Below are positions 18,592 to 27,362 of a DNA stretch of 64,000 nucleotides, in pieces. The notes beneath the pieces were generated by a model. The model had not been told where the DNA came from. It saw only the letters and a list, made by a program, of their open reading frames with translations, and searched no databases. The stretch spans positions 1,054,001-1,118,000 of the forward strand of contig JAQEWB010000001.1 of assembly GCA_027694045.1 (NCBI GenBank), in the 5' to 3' direction. Origin of the DNA: Bacillaceae bacterium OF18-1A (GTDB lineage Bacteria > Bacillota > Bacilli > Bacillales > Bacillaceae_G). Both the position numbers and the translations under genes were made by a program. Within the stretch, counting starts at the first letter, position 1. The number at the start of each line of letters is the position of its first letter.

Positions 18592-18681
18592 TTACGTAAA
18601 ATAAAAAACACAGGTCGCTGCCTGTGTTTTCGTAAACGGATAAGGGTTCACCAAAGAAATAGAAGAAAGTTGTGCTTTCAT
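18592..18681 (-). CDS. Leader ORF (29 codons) upstream of hflX
   Basis: ATG 18681 to TAA 18592-18594, ending 21 bases before the hflX ATG. The reading frame runs through the whole terminator hairpin (18605-18630). The Shine-Dalgarno is weak (GAGATAGG abuts the ATG), and the ATG lies inside a possible hairpin ATAGGATGAAAG/CTTTCTTCTAT. The arrangement is that of a regulatory leader peptide; the peptide itself (starts MKAQLSSISL) is not recognised. Confidence 0.5.
   Translation of the reverse strand: MKAQLSSISLVNPYPFTKTQAATCVFYFT
18600..18632 (-). terminator. Attenuator (intrinsic terminator) in the hflX leader
   Basis: Perfect ten-base stem AAAACACAGG/CCTGTGTTTT (18621-18630 with 18605-18614), six-base loop, followed on the minus strand by a T-rich tail. 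It lies between the predicted promoter and hflX and inside the leader ORF, so hflX expression needs readthrough. Confidence 0.85.
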
Positions 18682-18708
18682 CCTATCTCATAGTCAAAAA
18701 GTCCCAAG

Positions 18709-18737
18709 ATTATATACGTATCCACAATAAGTGTTCA
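18709..18737 (-). promoter_or_regulatory. Sigma-A-like promoter of the hflX leader
   Basis: TGAACA (18732-18737), 17-bp spacer, TATAAT (18709-18714). Transcription would start near 18702, about 20 bases before the leader ORF ATG. Confidence 0.6.
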
Positions 18738-18772
18738 CCTATACGATCCCATTCTATTTATAAAGGCAAAAC

Positions 18773-18964
18773 AAAAAGAGGGCGTATTCGTCCCTCCCTC
18801 TTTTTCACATATAAGCTTAATAAAGGGTTCCTTTAAAATAGGCAGACCAATCCCGTTCACTCTGTACACAGACAGAGCCTTTGAGCGCTATTCAATTATT
18901 GGCACAAAGTATTGAGACGTAATCTGATTAAGATCAAAGGAAGCCCCTCCGTTCATTTTAAGTT
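18773..18964 (-). ncRNA. Candidate structured RNA upstream of hflX
   Basis: A promoter TTGTGA (18994-18999), 17 bp, TACACT (18971-18976) is followed about 190 bases later by a strong intrinsic terminator (18773-18805). In between, GGGGCTTCCTTT (near 18945) can pair with AAAGGAACCC (near 18825-18835) to close the molecule; inside are the hairpins AUCU-UAAUC-AGAU and CUCUGU-CUGUGU-ACAGAG and a GCCAAU/AUUGG stem. The long-range closing stem recalls 6S RNA, but I cannot assign it. It also holds a 22-codon ORF starting MNGGASFDLN without a ribosome site. It may be a free RNA or an outer part of the hflX leader. Confidence 0.5.
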
Positions 18965-18970
18965 ACATAA

Positions 18971-18999
18971 AGTGTAGCATAAGTAATTCGCTTTCACAA
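18971..18999 (-). promoter_or_regulatory. Promoter of the candidate structured RNA
   Basis: TTGTGA, 17 bp, TACACT on the minus strand; predicted start near 18964. Confidence 0.55.
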
Positions 19000-19053
19000 G
19001 ATTAAACCACCTATAGAGACAGAAAGAAATTCTTTATATATTTACTTTAATCG

Positions 19054-19583
19054 TCATTTTTTGCGAGTCCTTCTTACACTAAAAACCACAAAAACTACTA
19101 TCAGTAACAGACCTACAGAAAGAGTAACAACATGCCACCTTTTAAATCGACTTTCTTCGTCGGAACAGATTCTTTTGCAATTTGACTTAAAACCACTTTG
19201 TCCGCTCCTGCCTCATCTAATCTCTTCGTTCCACTACAACTATTTGTGTGTAATTGTTTTTCAGATCCTCTTTGAGAAGAATATACTAAGTACTCTCCTC
19301 CTTCCACAAAATGAAACACACAATCACCACCATTTGTATATACAATAATTTGCGAAGAATTTGTCCCTTTCCAAATTTTCTTCACTTCAAATAATACTTC
19401 AATTCCACCTCCTTCTTTCCTTCCAACCTCAATTACTTTTCCCTCAAACACTACATCGTTTTTTTGAAAAGCCTCTTCTGCTGATACGTTAATACAATCA
19501 CAAGCATAAGATTTCTCTGGAAAAATAATAAAAATAAAGCTACAAATAATGACAAAAGGCAACATACGTAAAATTCTTTTCAA
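19054..19583 (-). pseudogene. NTR/TIMP-like secreted protein with a frameshift before its membrane anchor
   Basis: Start at TTG 19583, with GGGAG nine bases ahead. Signal peptide to about residue 28, then the CxC (Cys-Asp-Cys) and the beta-barrel of the bacterial netrin/TIMP-like domain with further cysteines (GGDCVF, TNSCSG). The annotated frame ends at 19113 after an unlikely tail. One missing base in the AAGAAAG run near 19151-19158 separates it from a frame that encodes a basic stop-transfer helix (HVVTLSVGLLLIVVFVVF then RRTRKK) ending at 19054. The intact gene would thus be a membrane-anchored surface protein. Function of the family in Bacillus is not known. Confidence 0.65.
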
Positions 19584-19696
19584 GGAGCCCAACTCCCTTC
19601 ATTATCAATTTTAGAAACTTCTCGTATATTATTTTTACAACACTCGCTAAATTCCTCCATAGTAAGCTAAGTCGTTCAATACACTAAAAATCTATA

Positions 19697-19725
19697 TTGA
19701 CATTTTTATAACCTGATATTAGTAT
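19697..19725 (+). promoter_or_regulatory. fabH promoter
   Basis: TTGACA (19697-19702), 17-bp spacer, TAGTAT (19720-19725), 33 bp before the fabH start. Confidence 0.65.
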
Positions 19726-19735
19726 CAGGTTATAA
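19719..19735 (+). promoter_or_regulatory. FapR-like operator
   Basis: TTAGTATCAGGTTATAA matches the FapR consensus TTAGTACCAGGTACTAA at 14 of 17 positions and covers the -10 box of the fabH promoter. FapR represses lipid synthesis genes unless malonyl-CoA is present, so repression of this gene by FapR is likely. Confidence 0.65.
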
Positions 19736-19757
19736 AATAAAGTTAGGAGCTGTTCCT

Positions 19758-20741
19758 ATGAATTCTAAATCCCGTATTACTGCAATTGGTACTCATGTTC
19801 CAGAACAAATATTATCTAATCATGATTTAGAAAAAATGATCGATACGAATGATGAATGGATTGTACAAAGAACAGGAATGAAGGAAAGAAGAATCGCTAG
19901 CGAAGAAGAATACTCCTCACACTTAGCCATTAAAGCAATTGAAAATTTATGTACAACATATAAGAAAAACTTAGAAGATGTCGACTGTATCATTGTCGCT
20001 ACTACTACTGCTGATTACGTTTTCCCTAGTGTTGCTTGCCAAATACAACAATACTTCAACATACCTCATACAATGGCATTTGATTTAAATGCCACTTGCG
20101 CAGGTTTCACATATGGCTTGCACGTCGGTAATAGCTTGATTACTTCTGAATCACATAAAAAAGTACTTGTCGTAGCGACAGAGACATTATCAAAAGTTAC
20201 TGATTACACCGATAGAACGACCTGCATTTTATTTGGCGATGGTGCTGGCGCTATTTTATTAGAAAGAGATGAAAACAAACCGAGCTTTATCGCGTATCAC
20301 ATGGGCACAAGCGGTGACGGCGGAATTCACCTATACAGAACAAATTTATCTACCACTATGAATGGCACACAACTACAAACAAATGAAAAAATCGTGCAAA
20401 ATGGGAGAGAAGTATATAAATGGGCAACACGTACGGTGCCAGCAGGTATAAAAGAACTATTACATACTGCAAATATGCAAAAAGATGATATAGACTGGCT
20501 CATTCCTCATAGCGCTAACTTACGCATGATTGAATCTATTTGTGAAAAATCTCAAATTCCAATACAAAAAACATTAACGAGCGTGGAATATATGGGGAAT
20601 ACATCTTCTGTCTCTATTCCACTCGCTCTAGATTTAGCTAGAAAAGAAGGGAAATTAAATAACGGAGACACACTTTTACTGTACGGATTTGGTGGTGGTC
20701 TTACACATTTAGGTCTTATTGTGGAGTGGGATTTAAGTTAA
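19758..20741 (+). CDS. fabH: 3-oxoacyl-[ACP] synthase III
   Basis: 327 aa with the full catalytic triad: Cys114 in NATCAGF, His251 in IPHSANLR and Asn281 in YMGNTS. It makes the first condensation of fatty acid synthesis, joining a short acyl-CoA (in Bacillus mostly branched) with malonyl-ACP. It is not next to fabF or other fab genes, which fits the second Bacillus copy (FabHB/YhfB) rather than the fabHA-fabF pair. Start ATG 19758 with TTAGGAGC ahead. A FapR-like site in the promoter supports a role in regulated lipid synthesis. Confidence 0.93.
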   Translation: MNSKSRITAIGTHVPEQILSNHDLEKMIDTNDEWIVQRTGMKERRIASEEEYSSHLAIKAIENLCTTYKKNLEDVDCIIVATTTADYVFPSVACQIQQYFNIPHTMAFDLNATCAGFTYGLHVGNSLITSESHKKVLVVATETLSKVTDYTDRTTCILFGDGAGAILLERDENKPSFIAYHMGTSGDGGIHLYRTNLSTTMNGTQLQTNEKIVQNGREVYKWATRTVPAGIKELLHTANMQKDDIDWLIPHSANLRMIESICEKSQIPIQKTLTSVEYMGNTSSVSIPLALDLARKEGKLNNGDTLLLYGFGGGLTHLGLIVEWDLS

Positions 20742-20753
20742 ATGCATGAAAAA

Positions 20754-20785
20754 GAGGTTCTAGTCAATAACTAGAACCTCACTTC
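20754..20785. terminator. Hairpin between fabH and the MFS gene
   Basis: Ten-base perfect stem (20754-20763 with 20771-20780) between convergent genes. Confidence 0.75.
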
Positions 20786-20792
20786 AATTTCG

Positions 20793-22058
20793 TTATCCTT
20801 TTCGAGACCATATCACAACAGGAATGAGCATGAAAGCTAACACTCCTCCCGCTAATGACAATGCCGCATAACTAGAATTCGCTACTACCATTCCCGACAT
20901 CGCTCCACCAGAAGCTCCAGCTAGCGCGACAAATACATCTATTTTCCCTTGTGTTTTTGCACGTGTGGAAGGTATAGTTGCATCAACAATTTGAGCTGTA
21001 CCACTTATTAAACCGAGGTTCCACCCTAATCCAAGTAAAGAAAGGGCGACGATTAATAATATTAAAGAATCACTCGGTGCTATCGCAGCTATGACACCGG
21101 CTGCAAGTAAAATCACTCCTCCAGCTATACTCATCGTAGTTCGGCCAATTTTATCAATTAACATTCCTGTAACGAGAGATGGAAGATACATTGCACCTAC
21201 ATGAAAACCGATTACAAGACCTACTGCACTTAAACCGTGACCGTGATGTCCCATATGAACTGGTGTCATCGTCATAATCGCAACCATCACGATTTGTGTA
21301 AGTATCATTACGATTGCTCCAACGGTAATACCACGTTTGTTTTCTTTCGCTTCTTCTGTTACTGGTTGCCCTTTATATGTATGTTCCTGTTTATATGTTT
21401 CTATTATGTTAGCAATAATTAACGGATCTGGACGAAGCATGACAAAAAGAAAAAGACCTGCAAGTATAAATGCTGCTGCTGATAATATGAACGGACCTGC
21501 AAGTTCAGGAATACCAATCGAATGAGCGAAATTCCCCATTACCCCTACTAAATTTGGTCCTGCAACTGCACCAAAAGTCGTCATTACCATTGTAATACTA
21601 ACAGCAGTTGCGCGTTGCTTCTTACTCGCTAAATCTGTACCTGCATAACGAGCTTGTAAATTCGTAGCTGTACCTGCACCATATATGAGTAAAGAGACTA
21701 GTAAAAGAATAATACTATTTGTTACAGCTGCCAATACAACTCCAATTGCCCCTAGCCCACCTACTCCAAAACCTGTTGCAAGTCCAATCCGGCGTCCATA
21801 CCGTTGCGAAAGCCTTCCTACTATGAAAGCCGCTAATGCAGACCCTAATGTAAACATAGCTGTCGGTAACCCTGCATATGCATCAGTCCCAAGCATTTGC
21901 TGCGCAAGAAGTGCACCTACTGTAATTCCAGCAGCTAATCCCGCCCCGCCAATCATTTGTGAAATGCTGACAATTATTAATGTTCGTTTGTATAATCTTT
22001 GTTGCTCTTCTTCCGTATACATACGATTACTTATTAAAACCCCCGCTTTATCTAACAA
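20793..22058 (-). CDS. MFS transporter, unknown substrate
   Basis: 421 aa, twelve hydrophobic helices, with the A-like motif GRLSQRYGRRIGLATG after helix 2, typical of drug:H+ antiporters. The N-terminal 28 residues are hydrophilic and basic. The loop between helices 6 and 7 holds a charged segment (TYKQEHTYKGQP). No neighbours suggest a substrate. A GAGGAATTG-type ribosome site precedes ATG 22058. Confidence 0.8.
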   Translation of the reverse strand: MLDKAGVLISNRMYTEEEQQRLYKRTLIIVSISQMIGGAGLAAGITVGALLAQQMLGTDAYAGLPTAMFTLGSALAAFIVGRLSQRYGRRIGLATGFGVGGLGAIGVVLAAVTNSIILLLVSLLIYGAGTATNLQARYAGTDLASKKQRATAVSITMVMTTFGAVAGPNLVGVMGNFAHSIGIPELAGPFILSAAAFILAGLFLFVMLRPDPLIIANIIETYKQEHTYKGQPVTEEAKENKRGITVGAIVMILTQIVMVAIMTMTPVHMGHHGHGLSAVGLVIGFHVGAMYLPSLVTGMLIDKIGRTTMSIAGGVILLAAGVIAAIAPSDSLILLIVALSLLGLGWNLGLISGTAQIVDATIPSTRAKTQGKIDVFVALAGASGGAMSGMVVANSSYAALSLAGGVLAFMLIPVVIWSRKG

Positions 22059-22099
22059 TTCCTCACCTACTTTATATAATAACTCCCCTTTGTTAATGT

Positions 22100-22134
22100 A
22101 CTATAATTATTGTGTCCTATTCAATCATTATAGT
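22100..22134 (-). promoter_or_regulatory. Inverted repeat in the MFS promoter region
   Basis: ACTATAAT (22100-22107) and ATTATAGT (22127-22134) are perfect inverted copies with 19 bases between. The place, about 45-75 bp before the MFS start, suits an operator, but the arms are AT-rich and may be chance. Confidence 0.25.
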
Positions 22135-22285
22135 AGTTGTTACTTTATTTCACTTCATCAAAATATAGATATACCTTCATATATTCAAAAAATTTCCAGA
22201 ATTTTAACTTTATATTCAGAAAATGATTGATCTTGTTTCCGCGCGATTTTCCCTTTCCTTACTAACAATTCGCATTTTCCAAATA

Positions 22286-22328
22286 GAAAAACTGCCCCAT
22301 AATTCGGTTTCACCAATTTACAGGACAG
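22286..22328 (-). terminator. Probable terminator of the PPK2 gene
   Basis: CTGTCC pairs with GGGGCAG (G-U allowed) across a long loop, followed on the minus strand by a five-T run. Confidence 0.5.
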
Positions 22329-22342
22329 CTCTCACCATGCAT

Positions 22343-23146
22343 TTATGCTTTAACATCTACATTTTGTAAAACTTCAATATCACCTTTCATTTCATAATAA
22401 TAAGAAGGCAATTCGATACTATACTCTAAGAAATAATCTTCAATTAATGAAATAATAATTTTTAATGTTTTCACACGAGCATACAATTTATCGTTACTTT
22501 CGATAATATGCCAATTAGCATTTGGCTTACTTGTTTTTTCAAACATTTCTTCCGTTGCTTCAACATACTCGTCCCATTTTTCACGGTTGCGCCAATCTTC
22601 ATCTGTAATTTTCCATCTTTTCAAAGGATTATTCTCTCTATCTTTAAACCTCTTTAACTGCTCTTCTTTACTAATATGGTAGAAAAACTTTCCTATTATG
22701 TAATGGTCATCCGTTAATAGCTTTTCAAAATCGTTAATCTCATTATACGCTCTCTTCCACTCTTCTTTCGTAGCAAAGCCTTCCACACGTTCAACTAATA
22801 CACGGCCATACCATGAGCGATCAAAAATAGTAATTTGTCCGTACTGAGGAAGTTTTCGCCAGAAACGTTGCAAATAATGGTAACGTTTCTCATGAGGTGC
22901 AGGTGCTCCAATTGGATTTACTTGAAATCCCCGCGGATCAAGATGTTCCGTCACTCGCTTAATTGCTCCACCTTTACCTGCCGCATCCCAACCTTCCATC
23001 ACGACCATAACCGCAATTTTTTCTTCTTTTAAAATTTGCTGCAACGCTAATAAACGCATTTGATATTTTTCGAGTTTCTTATTGTACTTAGATTTCGATT
23101 CAATTTTTTTCGTTAAATCTACTTTAGCAAGATGTCCATTTTCCAT
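22343..23146 (-). CDS. Polyphosphate kinase 2 family protein
   Basis: 267 aa. Walker A EGWDAAGKGG at 51-60, the second PPK2 motif FDRSWYGRVLVERVEGF in the middle and the lid region with HISKEEQLKRFKDRENNPLKRWK. PPK2 enzymes use polyphosphate to phosphorylate nucleotides (AMP, ADP or GDP) or the reverse. A single-domain chain like this is usually class I or III; the sequence alone does not fix the nucleotide. ATG 23146 has AAGGGGG ahead. It is monocistronic. Confidence 0.9.
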   Translation of the reverse strand: MENGHLAKVDLTKKIESKSKYNKKLEKYQMRLLALQQILKEEKIAVMVVMEGWDAAGKGGAIKRVTEHLDPRGFQVNPIGAPAPHEKRYHYLQRFWRKLPQYGQITIFDRSWYGRVLVERVEGFATKEEWKRAYNEINDFEKLLTDDHYIIGKFFYHISKEEQLKRFKDRENNPLKRWKITDEDWRNREKWDEYVEATEEMFEKTSKPNANWHIIESNDKLYARVKTLKIIISLIEDYFLEYSIELPSYYYEMKGDIEVLQNVDVKA

Positions 23147-23310
23147 AAAACAAATCCCCCTTGTTGTATGACAATGTTATTTTAACATATCCATTGGGAT
23201 TTTTTTCAAATTAAAAATCATTTCGAAAAACAATCTCTACTCTTCTTTATATCGATAAATTAGTATCATCGATATACTTTTAAGCACACCTATTATTAAT
23301 TACAAAAACA

Positions 23311-23355
23311 AAAAAGGAGACTATGCAAAAAAATCTCTACACAGTTTCCTTTTTT
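23311..23355 (-). terminator. Hairpin downstream of the 102-aa membrane protein gene
   Basis: AAAAAAGGA(A)ACT pairs with AGTCTCCTTTTTT around a loop; T-run on both strands. Confidence 0.55.
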
Positions 23356-23420
23356 GGGATGTATGTCGCTTACTTAGAAAGATGAACAATAAAAATAGGA
23401 ACTCCACCGATTCACTCATA

Positions 23421-23729
23421 CTATAAACGAATGACAGGAGGAATACCCCCTTCCGGTAAAAAATAAACGACTACTGTAAATCCAATAATTAATATTGAAA
23501 ATAATGTTATTATAATTCCACCTGGTAGTGTTAGAAAAAGAGTGTTCGGCCTTCTCTTCATAGAGAAAATCATCGAGTATACCCCCAGGAGAAGACTTAT
23601 TATAGCAATAGTCACATAAGCAACTACTGCATACCATGGATTGAGTTCTAATAAAACACCAGAAATAAATATATACAAAAATAATAGTTGTAGAAAAATA
23701 CTGCTTCCTATACTTACGAGTTCTTTCAA
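23421..23729 (-). CDS. 102-aa multi-span membrane protein of unknown function
   Basis: Three hydrophobic helices (about residues 8-26, 32-54 and 66-90). A short basic loop (SMKRRPN) between helices 2 and 3 suggests it faces the cytoplasm. ATG 23729 is preceded by GGGGGGA. No recognised family; it stands alone, divergent from a secreted protein gene. Confidence 0.6.
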   Translation of the reverse strand: MKELVSIGSSIFLQLLFLYIFISGVLLELNPWYAVVAYVTIAIISLLLGVYSMIFSMKRRPNTLFLTLPGGIIITLFSILIIGFTVVVYFLPEGGIPPVIRL

Positions 23730-23821
23730 TACATCCTCCCCCCTAAAACCATATGGTATATTATCTCAAAAGGAGAAGATAATAACAAATAAATCCATTA
23801 AAGAATGGGAGCTCTCAAAAA

Positions 23822-24286
23822 ATGAAACGAAAAATATTAACTCTCTTTACACTTATATGTTTAGCACTACCAATGCAAGCTAGTGCTTACACATTTCAGT
23901 CACTACCAATTGCGTCAAAGTCTAAACAATGGTATATCGAAATTGACAAATCCCATAGCTCAAACAAGCAAGCAATTCAACCAAAACAAGGTGTATACGA
24001 TACGTATAGTTTACTCGTAAAGAACATCGGTCATGATGTATCAAACGTATCTGTGGAAATACTTGATAACAATCCTACATCTAAAGCTACCTTTAAACCT
24101 ACTACACCTAATGTAAATGTCTCTAAAAGTCATACAAGCTTTGATTACATGGTATTTCCATTAGATTTTAATAGCCATAATTTTAAAGTTGTGATTACTT
24201 GGGAAGAAAAGAATTTCTCTTACAACGGACATCCAGTAAATGAGAGTAAAAAAATGACACAAACATTTGTCTTTAATGATGAATAA
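23822..24286 (+). CDS. Small secreted protein of unknown function
   Basis: 154 aa. A clear signal peptide with cleavage after about residue 22 (MQASA). The mature part is predicted as an all-beta, Ig-like fold with a VKNIGHDVSNVSVEILDN strand pattern that resembles the conserved extracellular beta-sandwich domains of Bacillus. GGGAG precedes the ATG at 23822. No cysteine and no wall anchor, so it is probably released. No family name can be given. Confidence 0.65.
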   Translation: MKRKILTLFTLICLALPMQASAYTFQSLPIASKSKQWYIEIDKSHSSNKQAIQPKQGVYDTYSLLVKNIGHDVSNVSVEILDNNPTSKATFKPTTPNVNVSKSHTSFDYMVFPLDFNSHNFKVVITWEEKNFSYNGHPVNESKKMTQTFVFNDE

Positions 24287-24314
24287 GCCCTACTTTCTTT
24301 AGGGCTTATTTTTT
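24282..24314. terminator. Bidirectional terminator overlapping a stop codon
   Basis: AATAAGCCCT (24282-24291) pairs with AGGGCTTATT (24301-24310). The stop codon of the secreted protein gene lies inside the 5' arm. Confidence 0.8.
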
Positions 24315-24560
24315 CTTTTTAAAACCAGATTGTATCGCTACTGTCACTTCTTTTGCGATTTCAAATTCCGTTGCTTCCCTACTAATTTTCCTGTGCCAAA
24401 TATGTACAGAAGACTTTTCATTATAAAGATGTTTTATTAATATTAATCGATTGTATAATAGATCATTTTCTATATGGGTAGCGATATAGATTGTAAAGTT
24501 TTTTGCTTCAAATACTTTTTCTTTCAAAACGTATTTACTTTCCCAATTTTCAATAGTCAT
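24306..24560 (-). CDS. 84-aa hypothetical protein
   Basis: From ATG 24560, which has GGGG eight bases upstream (a GTG at 24569 is a weaker choice). Predicted as mixed beta strands then helix, rich in Lys at the end (Gly-Phe-Lys-Lys-Lys-Lys). No signal peptide or known domain. It follows the MFS gene by 18 bp on the same strand, so the two are probably co-transcribed. Confidence 0.55.
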   Translation of the reverse strand: MTIENWESKYVLKEKVFEAKNFTIYIATHIENDLLYNRLILIKHLYNEKSSVHIWHRKISREATEFEIAKEVTVAIQSGFKKKK

Positions 24561-24578
24561 ATATGTCACCCCACATAA

Positions 24579-25841
24579 TTAATCAAATCGACGAATACTC
24601 GGTACAGACAATGCTATTCCAATTGTCGTGATTACTAAAATAGCTAATGTTATAATTGTTACCTCACCACCGATCACATTCGCTAACCACCCTACAACTA
24701 CATACCCTAATGGCAATAATGCAAATGACCCCAACATATCCAGACTTGCTACTCTTCCAAATGCTTCTTCTGGTACAAGCTCTTGCAAACTCGTTTCCCA
24801 AATGAGTCCAAATATCATCATGCCGAATCCTTCAATTGCCATTAAAGCTATTAAACCTGGTGCCCAAGAAACGAAAGGCATGATTAAAAGTGCCATTCCA
24901 CTTATTAAAACGCCACCATAAGCAAGTAATCCTCTCCTATGCCATTGTTGCTTCCCACCAAAAATGAGCGCGGCAACTACAGCTCCACCACCTGAACAAG
25001 CCATGCCTAATCCATATATGTAAGCTTCAAAATGATGATGAATATTAAACAACCATGGAATTAATACGACGATAATACCTGCATAACAAATATTTATGAA
25101 AGAAAAAACTAAAATTGTAATCCACAGCCATGGATGACTTTTTAGAACTAAAATACCTTCCGTAAAATCTTTTTTGTAATCAATTTTATTCCTTTCAATC
25201 GGTTTTACTTTTTTAAACGTAATGTCTTTTAAAAATAATAAACATAAAAATGATAGCAAATACGTTACGGCGTCTAATCCGAATCCTATCCCAGCTGACG
25301 TAACTGAAACGATCAATCCACCGAGTGCTGGTCCAATTAATCGTATGCCTTGATTACTCATTTGTGTTAACGCATTAGCTGCATTTCGAATTTCTGGTAC
25401 AAATACTTTTGCTCGTACAGCTGAATATGCCGGCTGAAATATCCCTTCCATAAGCCCATATATCGCAACGAGCACATATAATAGTTTAATTGTTAACACG
25501 TCCATAAATATAAATGTTGCAAGTAATAGCATTAAGACGCAACGAATGATATCTGTAAATAACATCAATTTCACCCGGTCAATCCGATCTACTACTAATC
25601 CAGCAAACGGCAAAGCAAGTATATTAGGAAGCATGTACATTGCCATAGTCATTCCCATTACAATTGTTGAACCAGTTAATGAATACACAACAACTGGTAG
25701 AATAACCATCGTTATGGAACTACCTAAGGCCGAAAGTAATTGCCCAATCCATAAAAATTTAAAGTGCCGCGATGCTTTAACCGGAAATAATAATTTCCCC
25801 ATATACCCCAAACTTTTCTCTCTTTGTATTTCTCCTTGCAT
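24579..25841 (-). CDS. MFS efflux protein, MFS_3/macrolide-efflux type
   Basis: 420 aa from ATG 25841, preceded by GAGGTGAGGGAG. Twelve helices; the N-terminus FKFLWIGQLLSALGSSIT and the loop FAGLVVDRIDRVKLMLFTD are characteristic of the MefA/EntS-like branch. Members export macrolides, siderophores or other amphipathic compounds. A short hypothetical gene follows in the same transcript. No regulator is next to it. Confidence 0.8.
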   Translation of the reverse strand: MQGEIQREKSLGYMGKLLFPVKASRHFKFLWIGQLLSALGSSITMVILPVVVYSLTGSTIVMGMTMAMYMLPNILALPFAGLVVDRIDRVKLMLFTDIIRCVLMLLLATFIFMDVLTIKLLYVLVAIYGLMEGIFQPAYSAVRAKVFVPEIRNAANALTQMSNQGIRLIGPALGGLIVSVTSAGIGFGLDAVTYLLSFLCLLFLKDITFKKVKPIERNKIDYKKDFTEGILVLKSHPWLWITILVFSFINICYAGIIVVLIPWLFNIHHHFEAYIYGLGMACSGGGAVVAALIFGGKQQWHRRGLLAYGGVLISGMALLIMPFVSWAPGLIALMAIEGFGMMIFGLIWETSLQELVPEEAFGRVASLDMLGSFALLPLGYVVVGWLANVIGGEVTIITLAILVITTIGIALSVPSIRRFD

Positions 25842-25944
25842 CTCCCTCACCTCTTTTTAAAAATACAGAATATTCACTTTAAATTATATATGAAACTAGT
25901 AACTTTATGGTAAAATTATCAAAAACATATAGGGAAATATGAAT

Positions 25945-25982
25945 AAAAAAGGTGTTTTCATAAATGAAAACACCTTTTTTAT
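25945..25982 (-). terminator. Terminator of the SLH-glucosaminidase gene
   Basis: Sixteen-base perfect stem AAAAAAGGTGTTTTCA with its complement (25945-25960/25965-25980). Confidence 0.85.
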
Positions 25983-27362
25983 TTATATTTTTAAGTTTTT
26001 CTTTAATGTCCAATATTTTTCTTGAGCATTTTCAAATGAGAATTCTACCCAACCGTTTGGATCTTCACGATATACATTTACTTTCGTACCATTTTCTAAC
26101 TTTCCAACTTCATTTTGTGTAACATTCGGTACACTCTTAATTGGGTTGTTGAACGGGAATGGAACTTGATAATAAGATCCTACTGATTGAACAGTAGCTT
26201 TTGCATCTTTTGCATAATCTTTATATGGAATTGCTTCGCTCAATTTCTCTACATTTAATGTATTAGGATTTTTTGGTAGTCGCTTTGCATTTTGATAATC
26301 CGCTTTATTGAAAGGCTTAATACGCTCCATAATATTAGCAATTTTCCCAGCCCATTCCATATCTGTTGAATACATAACATTCATTGCTGGTAATGTGTAA
26401 CCTTTGAAATATCTAGCACCATCTTCTAAATAGTTCTTTTTTACATAATCAGCATTATATGAAATGCTTAGTCCGTAAGATGGTAAGTATTTCGCATGTG
26501 CAAATGGATCACGATCATACGCTCTTAAGCCAAATAAATTATGTTTACGATATGCAATTTCTGATTTACCGTAGCCAGATTCTAAGATTGCATGTGCAGC
26601 TAAGTATAGTGCGTTCACACCATACTCATTTTGCGCTTTAATAAAATCTTGTCCAATACCAACTAACGGGCTATCTGGATGGTATCGTTTAATATAGTTA
26701 TCAATTTCTTGCGCTGTTACGTTAGATGGCAATGTAACATCTAGATTAATATACGATGCCATAGCGTTATATAAAAATTGTGCATATTCTTCACGTGTTA
26801 CAATGCCAGATGGATTAAATGCACCAGCTCCGTTACCCGCCGTAATACCGTTAGATTCTAATGCGCTAATCGCATTACTTGCCCAATGCGTGCTCGGTAC
26901 ATCATTAAACGTATGTTGAGCCTTTATTTTCAATTTAAAAGCATTCTGTATAATTACTGCCATCTCAGCACGAGTTAACGATTCTTTCGGTCTAAACGTC
27001 CCTTTGCCATCACCCACAAAGATTCCCATGTCTGTTAAAGCCAAAACTTCTTTTTGGAACATTGTCGTTTCTTCGCTAATATCAGAATATGGGTTTTTGT
27101 ATTCAAATTTCTCCTCTGGCTTTAATGCACGATACATTAATGCTGCTACTTGTTCACGAGTTACAACATCACCAAAACCAAATTTACCACTATCGTACCC
27201 TGCAATAATTCCTTTTGACGTTAAATCAGTAATCGCTTCAATTGACCAATGATCTTTCGGAACATCTGGAAATTCTTTTTCTGCAGCAAACGAAGTTGTT
27301 GGAGCCATCACTACTTGCAGTGCGATTGTCACTGCTAACACATTAGAAATAACTTTTTTCAT
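25983..27362 (-). CDS. S-layer-associated murein hydrolase: three SLH domains plus glucosaminidase (BslO-like)
   Basis: 459 aa. Signal peptide to about residue 26 (TSFAA), three SLH domains (about 30-75, 92-138, 150-198; each [14 protein letters not shown] with a TREQ/TRAE motif), then a glucosaminidase domain (about 210-370) with catalytic Glu in [12 protein letters not shown] and the FGLRAYD loop. A C-terminal SH3-like part ends the chain ([15 protein letters not shown]). SLH domains bind pyruvylated wall polysaccharide, so the enzyme sits on the surface. In B. anthracis the like-built BslO cuts septal glycan to separate chained cells; the same role is likely here. Confidence 0.88.
   Translation of the reverse strand: MKKVISNVLAVTIALQVVMAPTTSFAAEKEFPDVPKDHWSIEAITDLTSKGIIAGYDSGKFGFGDVVTREQVAALMYRALKPEEKFEYKNPYSDISEETTMFQKEVLALTDMGIFVGDGKGTFRPKESLTRAEMAVIIQNAFKLKIKAQHTFNDVPSTHWASNAISALESNGITAGNGAGAFNPSGIVTREEYAQFLYNAMASYINLDVTLPSNVTAQEIDNYIKRYHPDSPLVGIGQDFIKAQNEYGVNALYLAAHAILESGYGKSEIAYRKHNLFGLRAYDRDPFAHAKYLPSYGLSISYNADYVKKNYLEDGARYFKGYTLPAMNVMYSTDMEWAGKIANIMERIKPFNKADYQNAKRLPKNPNTLNVEKLSEAIPYKDYAKDAKATVQSVGSYYQVPFPFNNPIKSVPNVTQNEVGKLENGTKVNVYREDPNGWVEFSFENAQEKYWTLKKNLKI

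Noticed and set aside
18773..18964. Calling the RNA a 6S RNA
   Set aside because: The closing stem is similar, but the central bubble and inner hairpins do not match closely enough from memory to assign it.
23147..23420. Hidden gene or repeat in the gap after the 102-aa protein gene
   Set aside because: Only a hairpin and AT-rich sequence; no frame with a ribosome site.
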